Shown piece by piece: positions 34,548 to 42,615 of a DNA stretch of 64,000 nt. Made by a program: the position numbers and the translations under genes. The stretch spans positions 1-64,000 of the forward strand of contig JAPYNQ010000020.1 of NCBI GenBank assembly GCA_028289815.1, written 5' to 3'. The notes under the pieces are model-generated. The model worked only from the letters and a program-made list of their open reading frames with translations, was not told the origin of the DNA and did no database searches. The first letter of the stretch is position 1, and each line of letters begins with the position of its first letter. This DNA comes from Gammaproteobacteria bacterium (GTDB lineage Bacteria; Pseudomonadota; Gammaproteobacteria; JAJDYQ01).

Positions 34548-35513
34548 ATGAGTACTCAAATTGTATTTCTTGATCGCCTGACGATCCGTCAGGATATTGA
34601 AATCAGGAGGCCTAGCTTTCCACATGAGTGGGTAAGCTTTGATGCGAGCCTGCCTGAGCAGGTGATTGATCGCTGTCGTGATGCCGACATCATTATCACT
34701 AACAAAGTACCACTGCATAAAGCAGTTATTGAGCTTTTGCCACGCCTGAAAATGGTTGCCGTTGCTGCAACCGGCGTTGATCGGGTTGATGTTGGTGCCT
34801 GCCGTAAGCATGGGGTGATTGTCAGTAATATCAGAAATTACGCGCTGACAACCGTGCCCGAGTATGTCATCAGCGTGGTACTCGCATTGAGGCGACAAAT
34901 ACTCCAGTACCGCCAAGAGGTATTGAATGGTCGTTGGCAGGCCGAAGAAGGCTTCTGTTTCTTTGATAAGCCCATCCATGATGTCAGGGGGACACAGCTG
35001 GGCATCATTGGTTATGGTGCCTTGGGGCAGGCCACGGCCAAATTGGCACATGGCCTTGGAATGCAGGTCCAGTATTGCTCGCCTTCATCTAGGGATAAGG
35101 ATTTCGCCGAGCCTGTTGAGCTGGATTATCTACTGCGGACATCTGATGTTATTTCATGTCATTGTCCGTTAAACGAGCAAACAGAAAGCCTGATTGACGG
35201 ACATGCCTTTGCGCGGATGAAACCTTCAGTCATTTTTGTTAATACCGCACGAGGTGCCATTGTTGATGAGCAAGCCTTGGCTGAAGCACTGGTGAATAAT
35301 AAAATTGCCGGAGCCGGTATTGATGTGCTGCCTGAGGAGCCTCCAGCTGCGGACAGCCCGATAATGCGGCTTGTTGGTCGCACTAACATTATTCTTACCC
35401 CGCATGTGGCTTGGGCCAGCCAGCAGGCCATGCAGTTATTGGCAGACCAGCTGATAGACAATATTGAAGCGTTTATGGAGGGTAGCCCCAATAATGTCGT
35501 GCGGGTTCGGTGA
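34548..35513 (+). CDS. D-2-hydroxyacid dehydrogenase (glycerate dehydrogenase-like)
   Basis: An NAD-dependent cytoplasmic oxidoreductase of 321 residues. It has VAVAATGVDRVDV in the substrate domain, the Rossmann motif LGIIGYGALGQATAK, VNTARGAIVDEQAL, and the catalytic Arg, Glu and His in NTARGA, DVLPEEPP and TPHVAW. It resembles hydroxypyruvate reductase/glycerate dehydrogenase more than SerA, lacking an ACT domain. ATG at 34548 is chosen over an upstream frame because homology starts there. Since serA in this window is broken, a role in serine or glycine-glyoxylate metabolism deserves thought. Substrate unproven. Confidence 0.9.
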   Translation: MSTQIVFLDRLTIRQDIEIRRPSFPHEWVSFDASLPEQVIDRCRDADIIITNKVPLHKAVIELLPRLKMVAVAATGVDRVDVGACRKHGVIVSNIRNYALTTVPEYVISVVLALRRQILQYRQEVLNGRWQAEEGFCFFDKPIHDVRGTQLGIIGYGALGQATAKLAHGLGMQVQYCSPSSRDKDFAEPVELDYLLRTSDVISCHCPLNEQTESLIDGHAFARMKPSVIFVNTARGAIVDEQALAEALVNNKIAGAGIDVLPEEPPAADSPIMRLVGRTNIILTPHVAWASQQAMQLLADQLIDNIEAFMEGSPNNVVRVR

Positions 35514-35849
35514 CTTGCCGGTTAGCCGGTCGAGCTCTTACACATACCCCCCTTGTAGTGTTAGCTTGCTGAGCTTGCAGCGATAATCGTTATGTTGCCT
35601 GCTGTCAACGAAGAAATTACGCCTGTGATAAAGATCATCAGGGAGGCATCTGTCTGCCATCTTGGAGTTGACTATGCCTTTCATGGGTTTCTTCCGCCCA
35701 TCTATTAAGGTGCATGCCACATACCTAAGGACAGAGAGCAAAGAAAATTCAAAATCCTTGAAAGATTTTGTGATTGTTGTGGTCTATGCTATGGTAGTAA
35801 ATGCAGCTGCTTGGTCAGCTGTCCTGTTAAATCTTAAGGAGAAATTTAA
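35514..35849. other. upstream region of the bufferin operon
   Basis: 336 bases with no recognisable gene; a 63-codon frame at 35662-35853 runs into the bufA1 start and is unlikely to be real. The last 100 bases are AT-rich, with several poor sigma-70-like boxes and a hairpin at 35804-35821. Confidence 0.5.
35804..35821 (+). promoter_or_regulatory. hairpin just upstream of the bufA1 ribosome binding site
   Basis: CAGCTG, spacer CTTGGT, CAGCTG: the arms are self-complementary and can pair. It lies about 15 bases ahead of AAGGAG of bufA1. It could be an operator dyad or an RNA element. Confidence 0.35.
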
Positions 35850-36107
35850 ATGACTGATAAAAGAGCCTTTTTGAAAAACGCTGTCGCCACAGCTATCGCT
35901 GTAGGTGCGGGTGCGGTAGCCCCGGCCGCCATGGCGATCCCGGAAGGTATGGAAAAGTGTATGGGAGTTGCCAAAGCAAAAATGAATGACTGCGGCACCT
36001 CCAGTCATGCTTGTGCCGGACAGGCGAAAGTGGATGGTCATCCGGAAGAATGGGTGGCTGTACCCAAAGGCACCTGTGAAAAAATTGTTGGTGGGAAAGT
36101 AGGTTAA
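35850..36107 (+). CDS. bufA1: DUF2282 bufferin-type RiPP precursor
   Basis: An 85-residue exported precursor. Residues 1-29 form a long signal peptide ending APAAMA. The mature part holds four cysteines (Cys37, 48, 55, 76) in the family pattern [23 protein letters not shown] and [14 protein letters not shown]2282 proteins are the substrates of MNIO enzymes. Bufferins of this class protect against copper and carry modified cysteines, reportedly thiooxazole rings. AAGGAG lies 7 bases upstream. It heads a four-gene operon. Copper function here is inferred from the family. Confidence 0.92.
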   Translation: MTDKRAFLKNAVATAIAVGAGAVAPAAMAIPEGMEKCMGVAKAKMNDCGTSSHACAGQAKVDGHPEEWVAVPKGTCEKIVGGKVG

Positions 36108-36130
36108 AAGCTAACACCAGCAAGTTTTGT

Positions 36131-37006
36131 ATGACTTATACGTCTGACTGTTGTGAAACCAGCCCGACTGCTGGCCCGATTCATGGTGTTGGCATCGGGT
36201 TGCGCTCACAACATTACCGATATATCTTGGCTAACAAGCCTTCAACCCCTTGGCTGGAGGCACTAACCGATAACTACATGGGAGACGGTGGTCAGCCGCT
36301 GGGCTATCTGGAGCAGATTAGAAGTCTCTACCCTATCACTTTTCACGGTGTCGGTATGTCTCTGGGGTCGCCTGGAGCGGTGAATAAAGCCTACCTGCGA
36401 CGATTAAAGGAAAGAATACGGCAATTTGAACCAGTGTGGGTATCTGACCACACTAGCTGGAGTGCCTGTCACCGGCATAACAGCAATGAATTGCTACCAC
36501 TTCCCTATACGGAAGAAGGCATTTCTCATATGGCTGGTAAAATCGCCGAGGCGCAGGATTTTCTTGGCGAGCGCCTGTTGATTGAAAACGTATCCTGTTA
36601 CGTTGAGTTCAGGGACTCGCAGATGCCTGAATGGGAGTTTATTAACGGTATTGCGGATGAGGCCGATTGCCATATACTGCTGGATATTAACAATATTTAC
36701 GTTAACGCCTTTAATAACGACTGCCAAGCAGATGATTTTATTCAGGGAATAAGCCCCGAACGCATACGTGAAATACACTTGGCGGGTTATGAAGATCGGA
36801 AGACCCATTTACTCGATACGCATGGTCAAGAGGTCCATCAACCAGTCTGGGATTTGTATCTTCGTGCTGTTGAACGGCTTGGCCCGATTCCAACACTGAT
36901 TGAATGGGATACGGATGTTCCTGAGTACCCGATACTACAACAGCAAGCCGGCATTGCCGAAGGCATTATCTCAATGTCTTCCAAATCGCATGCCCACGCT
37001 GCCTGA
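36131..37006 (+). CDS. bufB1: MNIO (DUF692) multinuclear iron-dependent oxidase
   Basis: A 291-residue TIM-barrel enzyme that modifies cysteines of the precursor with an iron cluster and oxygen. Conserved metal-ligand blocks are visible: TFHGVGMSLGS, VSDHTSWSACH, LIENVSCYVEF, LLDINNIYVNAFNN, EIHLAGYEDR, LDTHGQEVH and TLIEWDTDVPEYP. The length fits the family. It lies 23 bases after bufA1 and overlaps the next gene by 17 bases. No ligand appears to be missing. Confidence 0.93.
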   Translation: MTYTSDCCETSPTAGPIHGVGIGLRSQHYRYILANKPSTPWLEALTDNYMGDGGQPLGYLEQIRSLYPITFHGVGMSLGSPGAVNKAYLRRLKERIRQFEPVWVSDHTSWSACHRHNSNELLPLPYTEEGISHMAGKIAEAQDFLGERLLIENVSCYVEFRDSQMPEWEFINGIADEADCHILLDINNIYVNAFNNDCQADDFIQGISPERIREIHLAGYEDRKTHLLDTHGQEVHQPVWDLYLRAVERLGPIPTLIEWDTDVPEYPILQQQAGIAEGIISMSSKSHAHAA

Positions 37007-37772
37007 AATACAAAAAAAATTCTTCGCTGGCCTCTTCGGCAACGACAGGCAGGTTACCGATGCGTTGCTGCCCTCAGCGACACTATCAGCAGAGGCACGC
37101 TTTGATATCTATCGGAGTAGTGTTTTCGGCCTGTATACCAAGGTGCTTGCTGAAATATATCCGGTTTGCAAGCGGTTGCTGGGAGTACACTTTTTTGATA
37201 GTATGGTGAACCATTACATTGCTGAATATCCGTCAGTTTCTGCTAATGTCATCGACTATGGAGGGCAGTTCCCGGAGTTCCTGGAGGACTTTGAACCCGT
37301 ATCCGAATTGCTTTATCTTACTGATGTCGCTCGCCTAGAATGGGCCTGGCATCGTGTATTCAATGCGTGTGACTTCACACCGGTGGATACATCTGCGCTA
37401 CTGTCGCTCAGCGAGGAGCAGCTGTACGAGACGGTGTTTATGCTGCCCCCCGCGAGCAGGCTATTGCATTCAAAGTATCCTGTCGATACTATCTGGCAGC
37501 AGAACCAGCCGGAGATAGAACAACCCTCCGATATCCAGCTGGAAATACAGGATAACTATCTCTTGGTACGGCGCCTCGGTTACGAGATCAGAATCGACAG
37601 GATGAGTCGCGAACACTGGTTGTTGTTAGACTCAGTAAGTCAGGGGCTAACCCTAGGTCAGTTGAGTGAACAGCATGATAATGTGGATTTGCAGATATTT
37701 CTTGTCGAAGCCATCAGATACCAGTGGTTCAGTGATTTTTCAATAACAAATCGGAGTTCAAGTCATGTATGA
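36990..37772 (+). CDS. bufC1: DUF2063 partner protein of the MNIO enzyme
   Basis: A 260-residue protein. The N-terminal DUF2063 part (~1-95: FFAGLFGNDRQ, RFDIYRSSVFGLYTKVLAEI, YPVCKRLLG, FIEYG-like VIDYGGQFPEFL) is followed by a C-terminal region resembling a RiPP recognition element. It is thought to deliver the precursor to the MNIO enzyme. ATG 36990 lies within the end of bufB1 and gives the usual MPTLPEIQKKF start. It overlaps the DoxX gene by 8 bases. Confidence 0.9.
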   Translation: MPTLPEIQKKFFAGLFGNDRQVTDALLPSATLSAEARFDIYRSSVFGLYTKVLAEIYPVCKRLLGVHFFDSMVNHYIAEYPSVSANVIDYGGQFPEFLEDFEPVSELLYLTDVARLEWAWHRVFNACDFTPVDTSALLSLSEEQLYETVFMLPPASRLLHSKYPVDTIWQQNQPEIEQPSDIQLEIQDNYLLVRRLGYEIRIDRMSREHWLLLDSVSQGLTLGQLSEQHDNVDLQIFLVEAIRYQWFSDFSITNRSSSHV

Positions 37773-38211
37773 GCAAATAATAAGATACTACACCTATGGG
37801 ATCAGGGGCCTTGATACCCTGCAACCGGTCTTTGCCCTTGTGCTGCGATGTTGGCTGGCCTATGTATTTTTCCTGTCAGGTCTGACCAAGATTAAAAGTT
37901 GGGATAGTACCCTATGGCTATTTCAATATGTATACAGCGTACCTGTCATTTCACCTGTGCTGGCAGCATGGCTGGCAGCCATTACGGAACTGGTGCTGCC
38001 CCTCTTGCTGGTTCTCGGAATATTGACGCATCCCATGGCAATCATCCTGTTTGTGTTTAATCTGGTCGCAATGTACTCCTATCCGGACATCAGTCCGGCA
38101 GGGATCAATCAGCATATGATGTGGGGAGTAATGATTGCCGTCCTGGTGTTTTATGGTGCAGGCAAGATCTCTGTTGATAACTGGCTGAAGGACAGATTTG
38201 TCGCTGATTAG
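37765..38211 (+). CDS. DoxX-family membrane protein
   Basis: A 148-residue inner-membrane protein with four hydrophobic segments. It carries the DoxX pattern RCWLAYVFFLSGLTKIKSWD near the N-terminus, then WLAAITELVLPLLLVLGI and NQHMMWGVMIAVLVFYGAGK. DoxX genes commonly end bufferin operons, where a redox or quinone-linked role is suspected but not proven. Overlap with bufC1 shows co-translation. Confidence 0.9.
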   Translation: MYEQIIRYYTYGIRGLDTLQPVFALVLRCWLAYVFFLSGLTKIKSWDSTLWLFQYVYSVPVISPVLAAWLAAITELVLPLLLVLGILTHPMAIILFVFNLVAMYSYPDISPAGINQHMMWGVMIAVLVFYGAGKISVDNWLKDRFVAD

Positions 38212-38291
38212 CGATATATTAAAATCTGGTTATAGCTCCCCCTCAGTTCAGGTCTGAGCAGGAAGCTGAGGTTCTGTTCGTACGGTGATAC

Positions 38292-38385
38292 AATGTCAGA
38301 AATAACATCAAAATGCTCACTCTTTGTGTGAGTCGGTGATTTTTGCTTTGCCTTGCACTCAACCGAGCGAACTTCAGCAACCTGT
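38292..38385. repeat. dispersed ~100-bp repeat, copy B (most degenerate)
   Basis: ACATCAAAATGCTCACT, TTTTTGCTTTGCCTTGCACTC and GAACTTCAGCAACCT appear in the same order as in copy A, with more changes in between. Confidence 0.5.
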
Positions 38386-38600
38386 TAAGTCTATCTCTTG
38401 GCAAGCGATTGAAATCCTGCTTATGCAGGATGCAATAAGGGGGCGTCAGGGTGTGGTGACACTGTAGTGGAGTTATACGGTGCTTGCAATCCATATTATT
38501 GGGGCCAAGCTGGATGGCGAGCTTGCTGAAACTCCATTACAGTCCCTGTGCCTTGTTCTGGCACCAATCGCTACGGTTTTTCAAATTTCTCTGGCGCTAA

Positions 38601-38700
38601 AAATGTTCTCGAAGTGCTCATTTACCCTGTGTAGACTGTTTTTTTACGGTCGTTTTTATCTTGCTCCACACTTACCTGAGCTGAATTTCATCAGCTTGTT
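38601..38700. repeat. dispersed ~100-bp repeat, copy C
   Basis: AATGTTCTCGAAGTGCTCAT, a T-rich middle and ACACTTACCTGAGCTGAAT followed by TTCATCAGC. It ends about 20 bases before the lolC/E start and so may lie in its 5' untranslated region. Confidence 0.62.
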
Positions 38701-38717
38701 TAGTTTACTACCGAACT

Positions 38718-39968
38718 ATGAGCCTTGTCGTTGAGATCCTGATTGGTCTGCGATATCTGCGGGCTAAAAGGCGCAACCACTTTATTTCTTTTATCTCCCT
38801 GATATCCATGCTGGGTATAGCGCTGGCGATTACTTTGTTGATAACCGTTTTGTCGGTTATGAATGGATTTCAGCAGGAATTACGGGACCGTATCCTGGTA
38901 ATGACTTCGCATGTCACTGTGTCGGGCATTAACGGTGGAGGTATTGATGACTGGCGTTCAATAATAGATACATTTTCAGATGATTCGGACATCACCGGCA
39001 GCGCCCCATATGTGCGTGGACAAGTCATGCTGAGCCATGCCGGCAATGTAAATGCCGCGTTGCTCCGCGGGATCTTGCCTGAATTGGAATCTTCCGTATC
39101 AGCGGCTGCCGACAAGATGATGATCGGAAAATTATCGGATTTAAGGTCTGGAGAGTTTGGTTTAATTCTGGGTGTAGAGCTAGCCCGTTCATTGGGTGTG
39201 CTTCCCGGTGACAGGTTGACCGTGGTGTCGCCGCAGTTAAATGTGTCTCCGGTCGGTGTTATGCCGCGATTGAAGAGCTTTACCCTGGTCGGTATCTTTG
39301 AGGTTGGTATGCATGAATTCGATTCTGGTTTGGCGCTTATGCATATAGATGATGCAGCAAAGTTATTGCGCTTTAAAGGTCAGGCTAGTGGGGTGCGTTT
39401 ACAGCTTGAAAATCTTTTTGATGCACCTCGAAAACGATATGAGTTTTCCCGGCAACTGGCAGGACGCTACTGGGTCAGTGACTGGACTCGTCGTCATGCC
39501 AATTTCTTTCGGGCGGTGCAGATGGAAAAAACTATCATGTTTATCATCCTTTCGCTCATTGTGGTAGTGGCTGCCTTTAACATTGTCTCCACTCTCGTGA
39601 TGGTTGTGACGGACAAGGAATCGGACATCGCTATTCTGCGTACGCTGGGAATGTCGCCTTCATCCATCATGCAGGTGTTTATGGTGCAGGGAACGGTGAT
39701 TGGTGGACTGGGAACCTTGGCTGGCATGGTGGGTGGAGTAACTTTGGCAACCCACCTGGAGTTTATTGTGCGCCGGATAGAGCAGATGCTTCAAACCAAG
39801 TTTCTTGATGCCAGTATTTACTACATTAGCGATGTTCCTTCACTAGTGTTGTGGGGGGACATTGTATTGATTTGTACGATGAGCTTTCTGGTGACCGTGT
39901 TAGCGACTCTATATCCAGCCTGGAAGGCAGCTCATACTCATCCCGCTGAAGCACTTCGCTATGAATAA
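38718..39968 (+). CDS. lolC: lipoprotein-releasing ABC permease (LolC/LolE)
   Basis: Inner-membrane permease of the Lol machine, which extracts outer-membrane lipoproteins and passes them to LolA. The 416 residues have an N-terminal helix (~22-48), a large periplasmic domain (~50-270) and three C-terminal helices typical of FtsX-like permeases. Signatures are GLRYLRAKRRNHFISFISLI and TLYPAWKAAHTHPAEALRYE. It overlaps lolD by 8 bases. Only one permease gene is here, so LolE is elsewhere or a single LolF-like permease serves; the symbol is provisional. Confidence 0.92.
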   Translation: MSLVVEILIGLRYLRAKRRNHFISFISLISMLGIALAITLLITVLSVMNGFQQELRDRILVMTSHVTVSGINGGGIDDWRSIIDTFSDDSDITGSAPYVRGQVMLSHAGNVNAALLRGILPELESSVSAAADKMMIGKLSDLRSGEFGLILGVELARSLGVLPGDRLTVVSPQLNVSPVGVMPRLKSFTLVGIFEVGMHEFDSGLALMHIDDAAKLLRFKGQASGVRLQLENLFDAPRKRYEFSRQLAGRYWVSDWTRRHANFFRAVQMEKTIMFIILSLIVVVAAFNIVSTLVMVVTDKESDIAILRTLGMSPSSIMQVFMVQGTVIGGLGTLAGMVGGVTLATHLEFIVRRIEQMLQTKFLDASIYYISDVPSLVLWGDIVLICTMSFLVTVLATLYPAWKAAHTHPAEALRYE

Positions 39969-40641
39969 CTCAGTCGTATTGTCATGTCTTGGACTTAACA
40001 AGAGCTATCAGCAGGGCGGTAGCCGTATTGATATTCTGCATGACGTCAGCCTGAATATGTATCAGGGTGAAAGCATCGCGATTGTTGGAGTATCCGGGGC
40101 GGGTAAGAGCACCTTGTTGCACCTGCTTGGCGGTCTGGATAAACCGGATAGTGGGGAAATTCTGATAGGCGGACAAGATATCGCCCGATTGAATGAGCGG
40201 CAGCTAGGCCAACTGCGTAATCGTAGTTTGGGATTTGTTTATCAGTTTCATCACTTACTGCCTGAATTCACAGCGCTTGAAAATGTCAGCATGCCGCTAA
40301 GAATTGCCGGCATTGCAAAACAGCAGTCGGAAGAAAAAAGCAGGCTGATGCTATCCCGGGTTAACCTGGAAAACCGTATCGATCATAAACCTTCGGAACT
40401 GTCAGGCGGTGAGCGTCAGCGCGCAGCCATTGCCCGCGCTCTAGTGACTTTGCCATCGTGTGTACTGGCCGATGAACCAACAGGTAATTTGGACAGCAAA
40501 ACGGCAGATGGTGTTTATGAATTATTTCTGGAATTGAATCAGGAGTTTGGTACCAGCCTGTTGATGGTTACTCATGATAAAAGTATTGCCTCACGTATGG
40601 ACAGGATTGTGCGTTTATGTGACGGGACGTTAGTTGGTTAG
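39961..40641 (+). CDS. lolD: lipoprotein-releasing system ATP-binding protein
   Basis: The ATPase of the Lol transporter, with 226 residues. Walker A is GVSGAGKST (~43-51), the Q-loop region reads LGFVYQFHHLLPEF, the signature LSGGERQRAAIARAL, Walker B VLADEPTGNLDS, and the switch histidine lies in MVTHDKS. It is fully intact and translationally coupled to lolC. Confidence 0.96.
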   Translation: MNNSVVLSCLGLNKSYQQGGSRIDILHDVSLNMYQGESIAIVGVSGAGKSTLLHLLGGLDKPDSGEILIGGQDIARLNERQLGQLRNRSLGFVYQFHHLLPEFTALENVSMPLRIAGIAKQQSEEKSRLMLSRVNLENRIDHKPSELSGGERQRAAIARALVTLPSCVLADEPTGNLDSKTADGVYELFLELNQEFGTSLLMVTHDKSIASRMDRIVRLCDGTLVG

Positions 40642-40719
40642 GAAAGTATTATGGTGTGGAGTTGCTTATGCCTCGTTTTGGTAGCCTCACATTGAAGCGC
40701 TAGAGATCGGTCGAGTGCC

Positions 40720-41352
40720 GTGCCAGAAATAAGCACAGTTAAGGAACATATTGCTTGGTCATATGCGAATTTGGCATGTGCGCATTCGGCAATTGAGTCC
40801 GGCAAAAGCAAATATAGCAGGTCGAACTACATGATCCGAGCCAGACTCAATAAGGGGCTTGTTTCCGGCACCATGAGCATGCGTTCCACGTTTGATGATG
40901 AGAGAATCAAATACAAATACCCGGAATCCTGCTGTTATTGCGGTTCCAAAAATAATATCCAAATAGATCACTTGATCCCGCAAATCAAGGGTGGTCAAGA
41001 TAGTGCCGATAATCTGGTTTGGGCTTGCAGGTCATGCAATAGATCCAAGCGGGATCGGGATGTTATCGTTTGGTTGAAATCCAAAGGCAAGGAGCCGTCT
41101 ATTTTGCTGCTTCGCCGCTATCTAAAACTGGTAACCAAGTATTGCGAACAAAATCAACTGCTTGATCTTCCACTGACGGAGGTTGCAACAATGAAACTTC
41201 CATTTCAAATAATGGCACTACCGTACAAACTAGAGAATATTGAGCACCGCGTCCTGTGGGTGGAACCAAAGGAAAATCGTCATGCAAAAGGCGAGCTCCA
41301 GCCAATCGCTTCAGCCGACAGACAGCCTGCTATATGGCTTGTCTGCGGTTGA
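40720..41352 (+). CDS. HNH endonuclease-like protein
   Basis: A 210-residue protein starting with GTG. The centre holds a zinc-braced HNH motif, CCYCGSKNNIQIDHLIPQIK (~77-96), then GGQDSADNLVWACRSCNRSK, with four cysteines, the DH pair and the NxxxxCxxCN end all present. The flanks are not recognised. Downstream is a broken gene whose pieces follow closely, which suggests a two-gene restriction or defence pair on its way out. Activity on DNA is inferred from the motif. Confidence 0.8.
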   Translation: MPEISTVKEHIAWSYANLACAHSAIESGKSKYSRSNYMIRARLNKGLVSGTMSMRSTFDDERIKYKYPESCCYCGSKNNIQIDHLIPQIKGGQDSADNLVWACRSCNRSKRDRDVIVWLKSKGKEPSILLLRRYLKLVTKYCEQNQLLDLPLTEVATMKLPFQIMALPYKLENIEHRVLWVEPKENRHAKGELQPIASADRQPAIWLVCG

Positions 41353-41370
41353 GCTTGGTCGTTGGTCCCA

Positions 41371-42007
41371 ATGCCAATGACGCCAGAGGAACCCCGATTC
41401 AGGTTGATCCATGATGCTCTTCATGCGAGAAGCAACACCGGGACGGCATACTATGACCGCAGCTATCCCGGACTGCTTCACTCTGGGGAGCGCGTCATGG
41501 AAGGTACCTCAATTGAAGAAGATTGGATATTGCTTGCTCATGGAATAGCTGATTGGAATCGGGGCTACCAGCCTTCACCTCATGCGTCCTCACTTATAAC
41601 CACAGAAGAACGAGTGAAAAACGCTCTGGTGGAAGGTTTCCGAACTTCAGAATTTTCTCGGCGGGAGGAAAGACTTTGTTAATGCAGCAAGCCGACGTAT
41701 TGCAAAGAGTCAGAGGGTTCTCAGTATTCAAGACGAGAAAGCCGTAACCTTAGCATCTAAGCTCCTACATTTCTTCTCCCCTAGGCTATTCCTGCCGCTC
41801 GACAAGAACATAGCTGGGCACCTCGGCATAACCAGGTCTCCTAATCAGCTTGCAGAGTATGCTTACTGCTTGATGGAGCTTGGCTTCTCATTACAAGACG
41901 CTCCTGATGATCAGGCTTACGCTATACATTGGCAGTGGACACCAGAAGTATCCCCGATCCGGGTAGCCGACTGTACCTGCTACTGTATAGGTGGAGATTG
42001 TGATTGA
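41371..42007 (+). pseudogene. broken partner gene of the HNH protein
   Basis: The frame from ATG 41371 runs to 41682 with EEPRFRLIHDALHARSNTG and EDWILLAHGIADWNRGYQ. The match then seems to continue one frame over, from about 41660 (KDFVNAASRRIAK, then TLASKLLHFFSPRLFLPLD and NQLAEYAYCLMELGF) to a TGA at 42005. The KLLHFFSPRLFLPLD style recalls hypothetical proteins near restriction genes. One frameshift is clear. I do not know the family. Bases 42008-42225 may hold more of it. Confidence 0.5.
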
Positions 42008-42235
42008 TACAAGCTCCATGCAGATTTGGCCTAATAATACAAACGAGTTCGCTCCAGCCTCTGCCAAACGGCACAAACCATTGTGCGCCTTGTCCACCGT
42101 TTATCCGCTGGCGCTATATTTAAGGGAAAGCTCATCGCGGCAGTAAATCAATTGGAACGAGCAAGTGCCACATGGCCTTCACTCATCGAGATGGCGAAAA
42201 ACTACACCACGATCTCGTATGCCTAAGTTAATCCA

Positions 42236-42598
42236 TTGAATGAGCATAACTCTATTAGCGCATTTGTCTGCTTTCTTAAGTATGCTCGGCCCCTGACCTC
42301 TGCTGGAAAGCCGCTTTTGTTGGTACTGATTTTTGCCACCCTTTTCTTGAATTTTGGGGGTATTATTATCGATATTTATATTCAGATGTTACTCTACATG
42401 GCTTTTCAAGGTTTCCTGATGATGTTTTATATATCTGCTGAAAGCGTAATGGTTTCTTCTCCGGAAACAGATATGTCCAGTACTCTGGAGGAGTATGCCC
42501 AGCAAGTGAAGATGTCAGGCTCAGCTTCGCATACCACAGCCACGGAAATGTCTATGCGGTTTAGCGGTTTCATCCATGCCGCATGGAGCGCAAAGTAA
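42236..42598 (+). CDS. small hypothetical membrane protein
   Basis: 120 residues starting with TTG; two adjacent hydrophobic segments (about 20-42 and 45-65) and a polar serine/threonine-rich tail. It ends 17 bases before kdsA. No family is recognised and the start lacks a clear ribosome binding site. It may be real or a remnant. Confidence 0.35.
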   Translation: MNEHNSISAFVCFLKYARPLTSAGKPLLLVLIFATLFLNFGGIIIDIYIQMLLYMAFQGFLMMFYISAESVMVSSPETDMSSTLEEYAQQVKMSGSASHTTATEMSMRFSGFIHAAWSAK

Positions 42599-42615
42599 CA
42601 AGGTGGGACGACATA

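Larger units (their letters stand above)
38212..38717. other. gene-less spacer with two copies of the dispersed repeat
   Basis: About 500 bases between the bufferin operon and the lol genes. It holds repeat copies B and C. A frame at 38480-38734 has no known motif and runs into the lol start. Confidence 0.55.

Noticed and set aside
34344-35051. 235-codon minus-strand frame across metK and the dehydrogenase
   Set aside because: Antisense shadow of two well-supported genes, without motifs of its own.
39708-39722. GGGAACCTTGG inside lolC resembling the MITE-like end
   Set aside because: Only the short core matches, within a conserved coding sequence, so coincidence.
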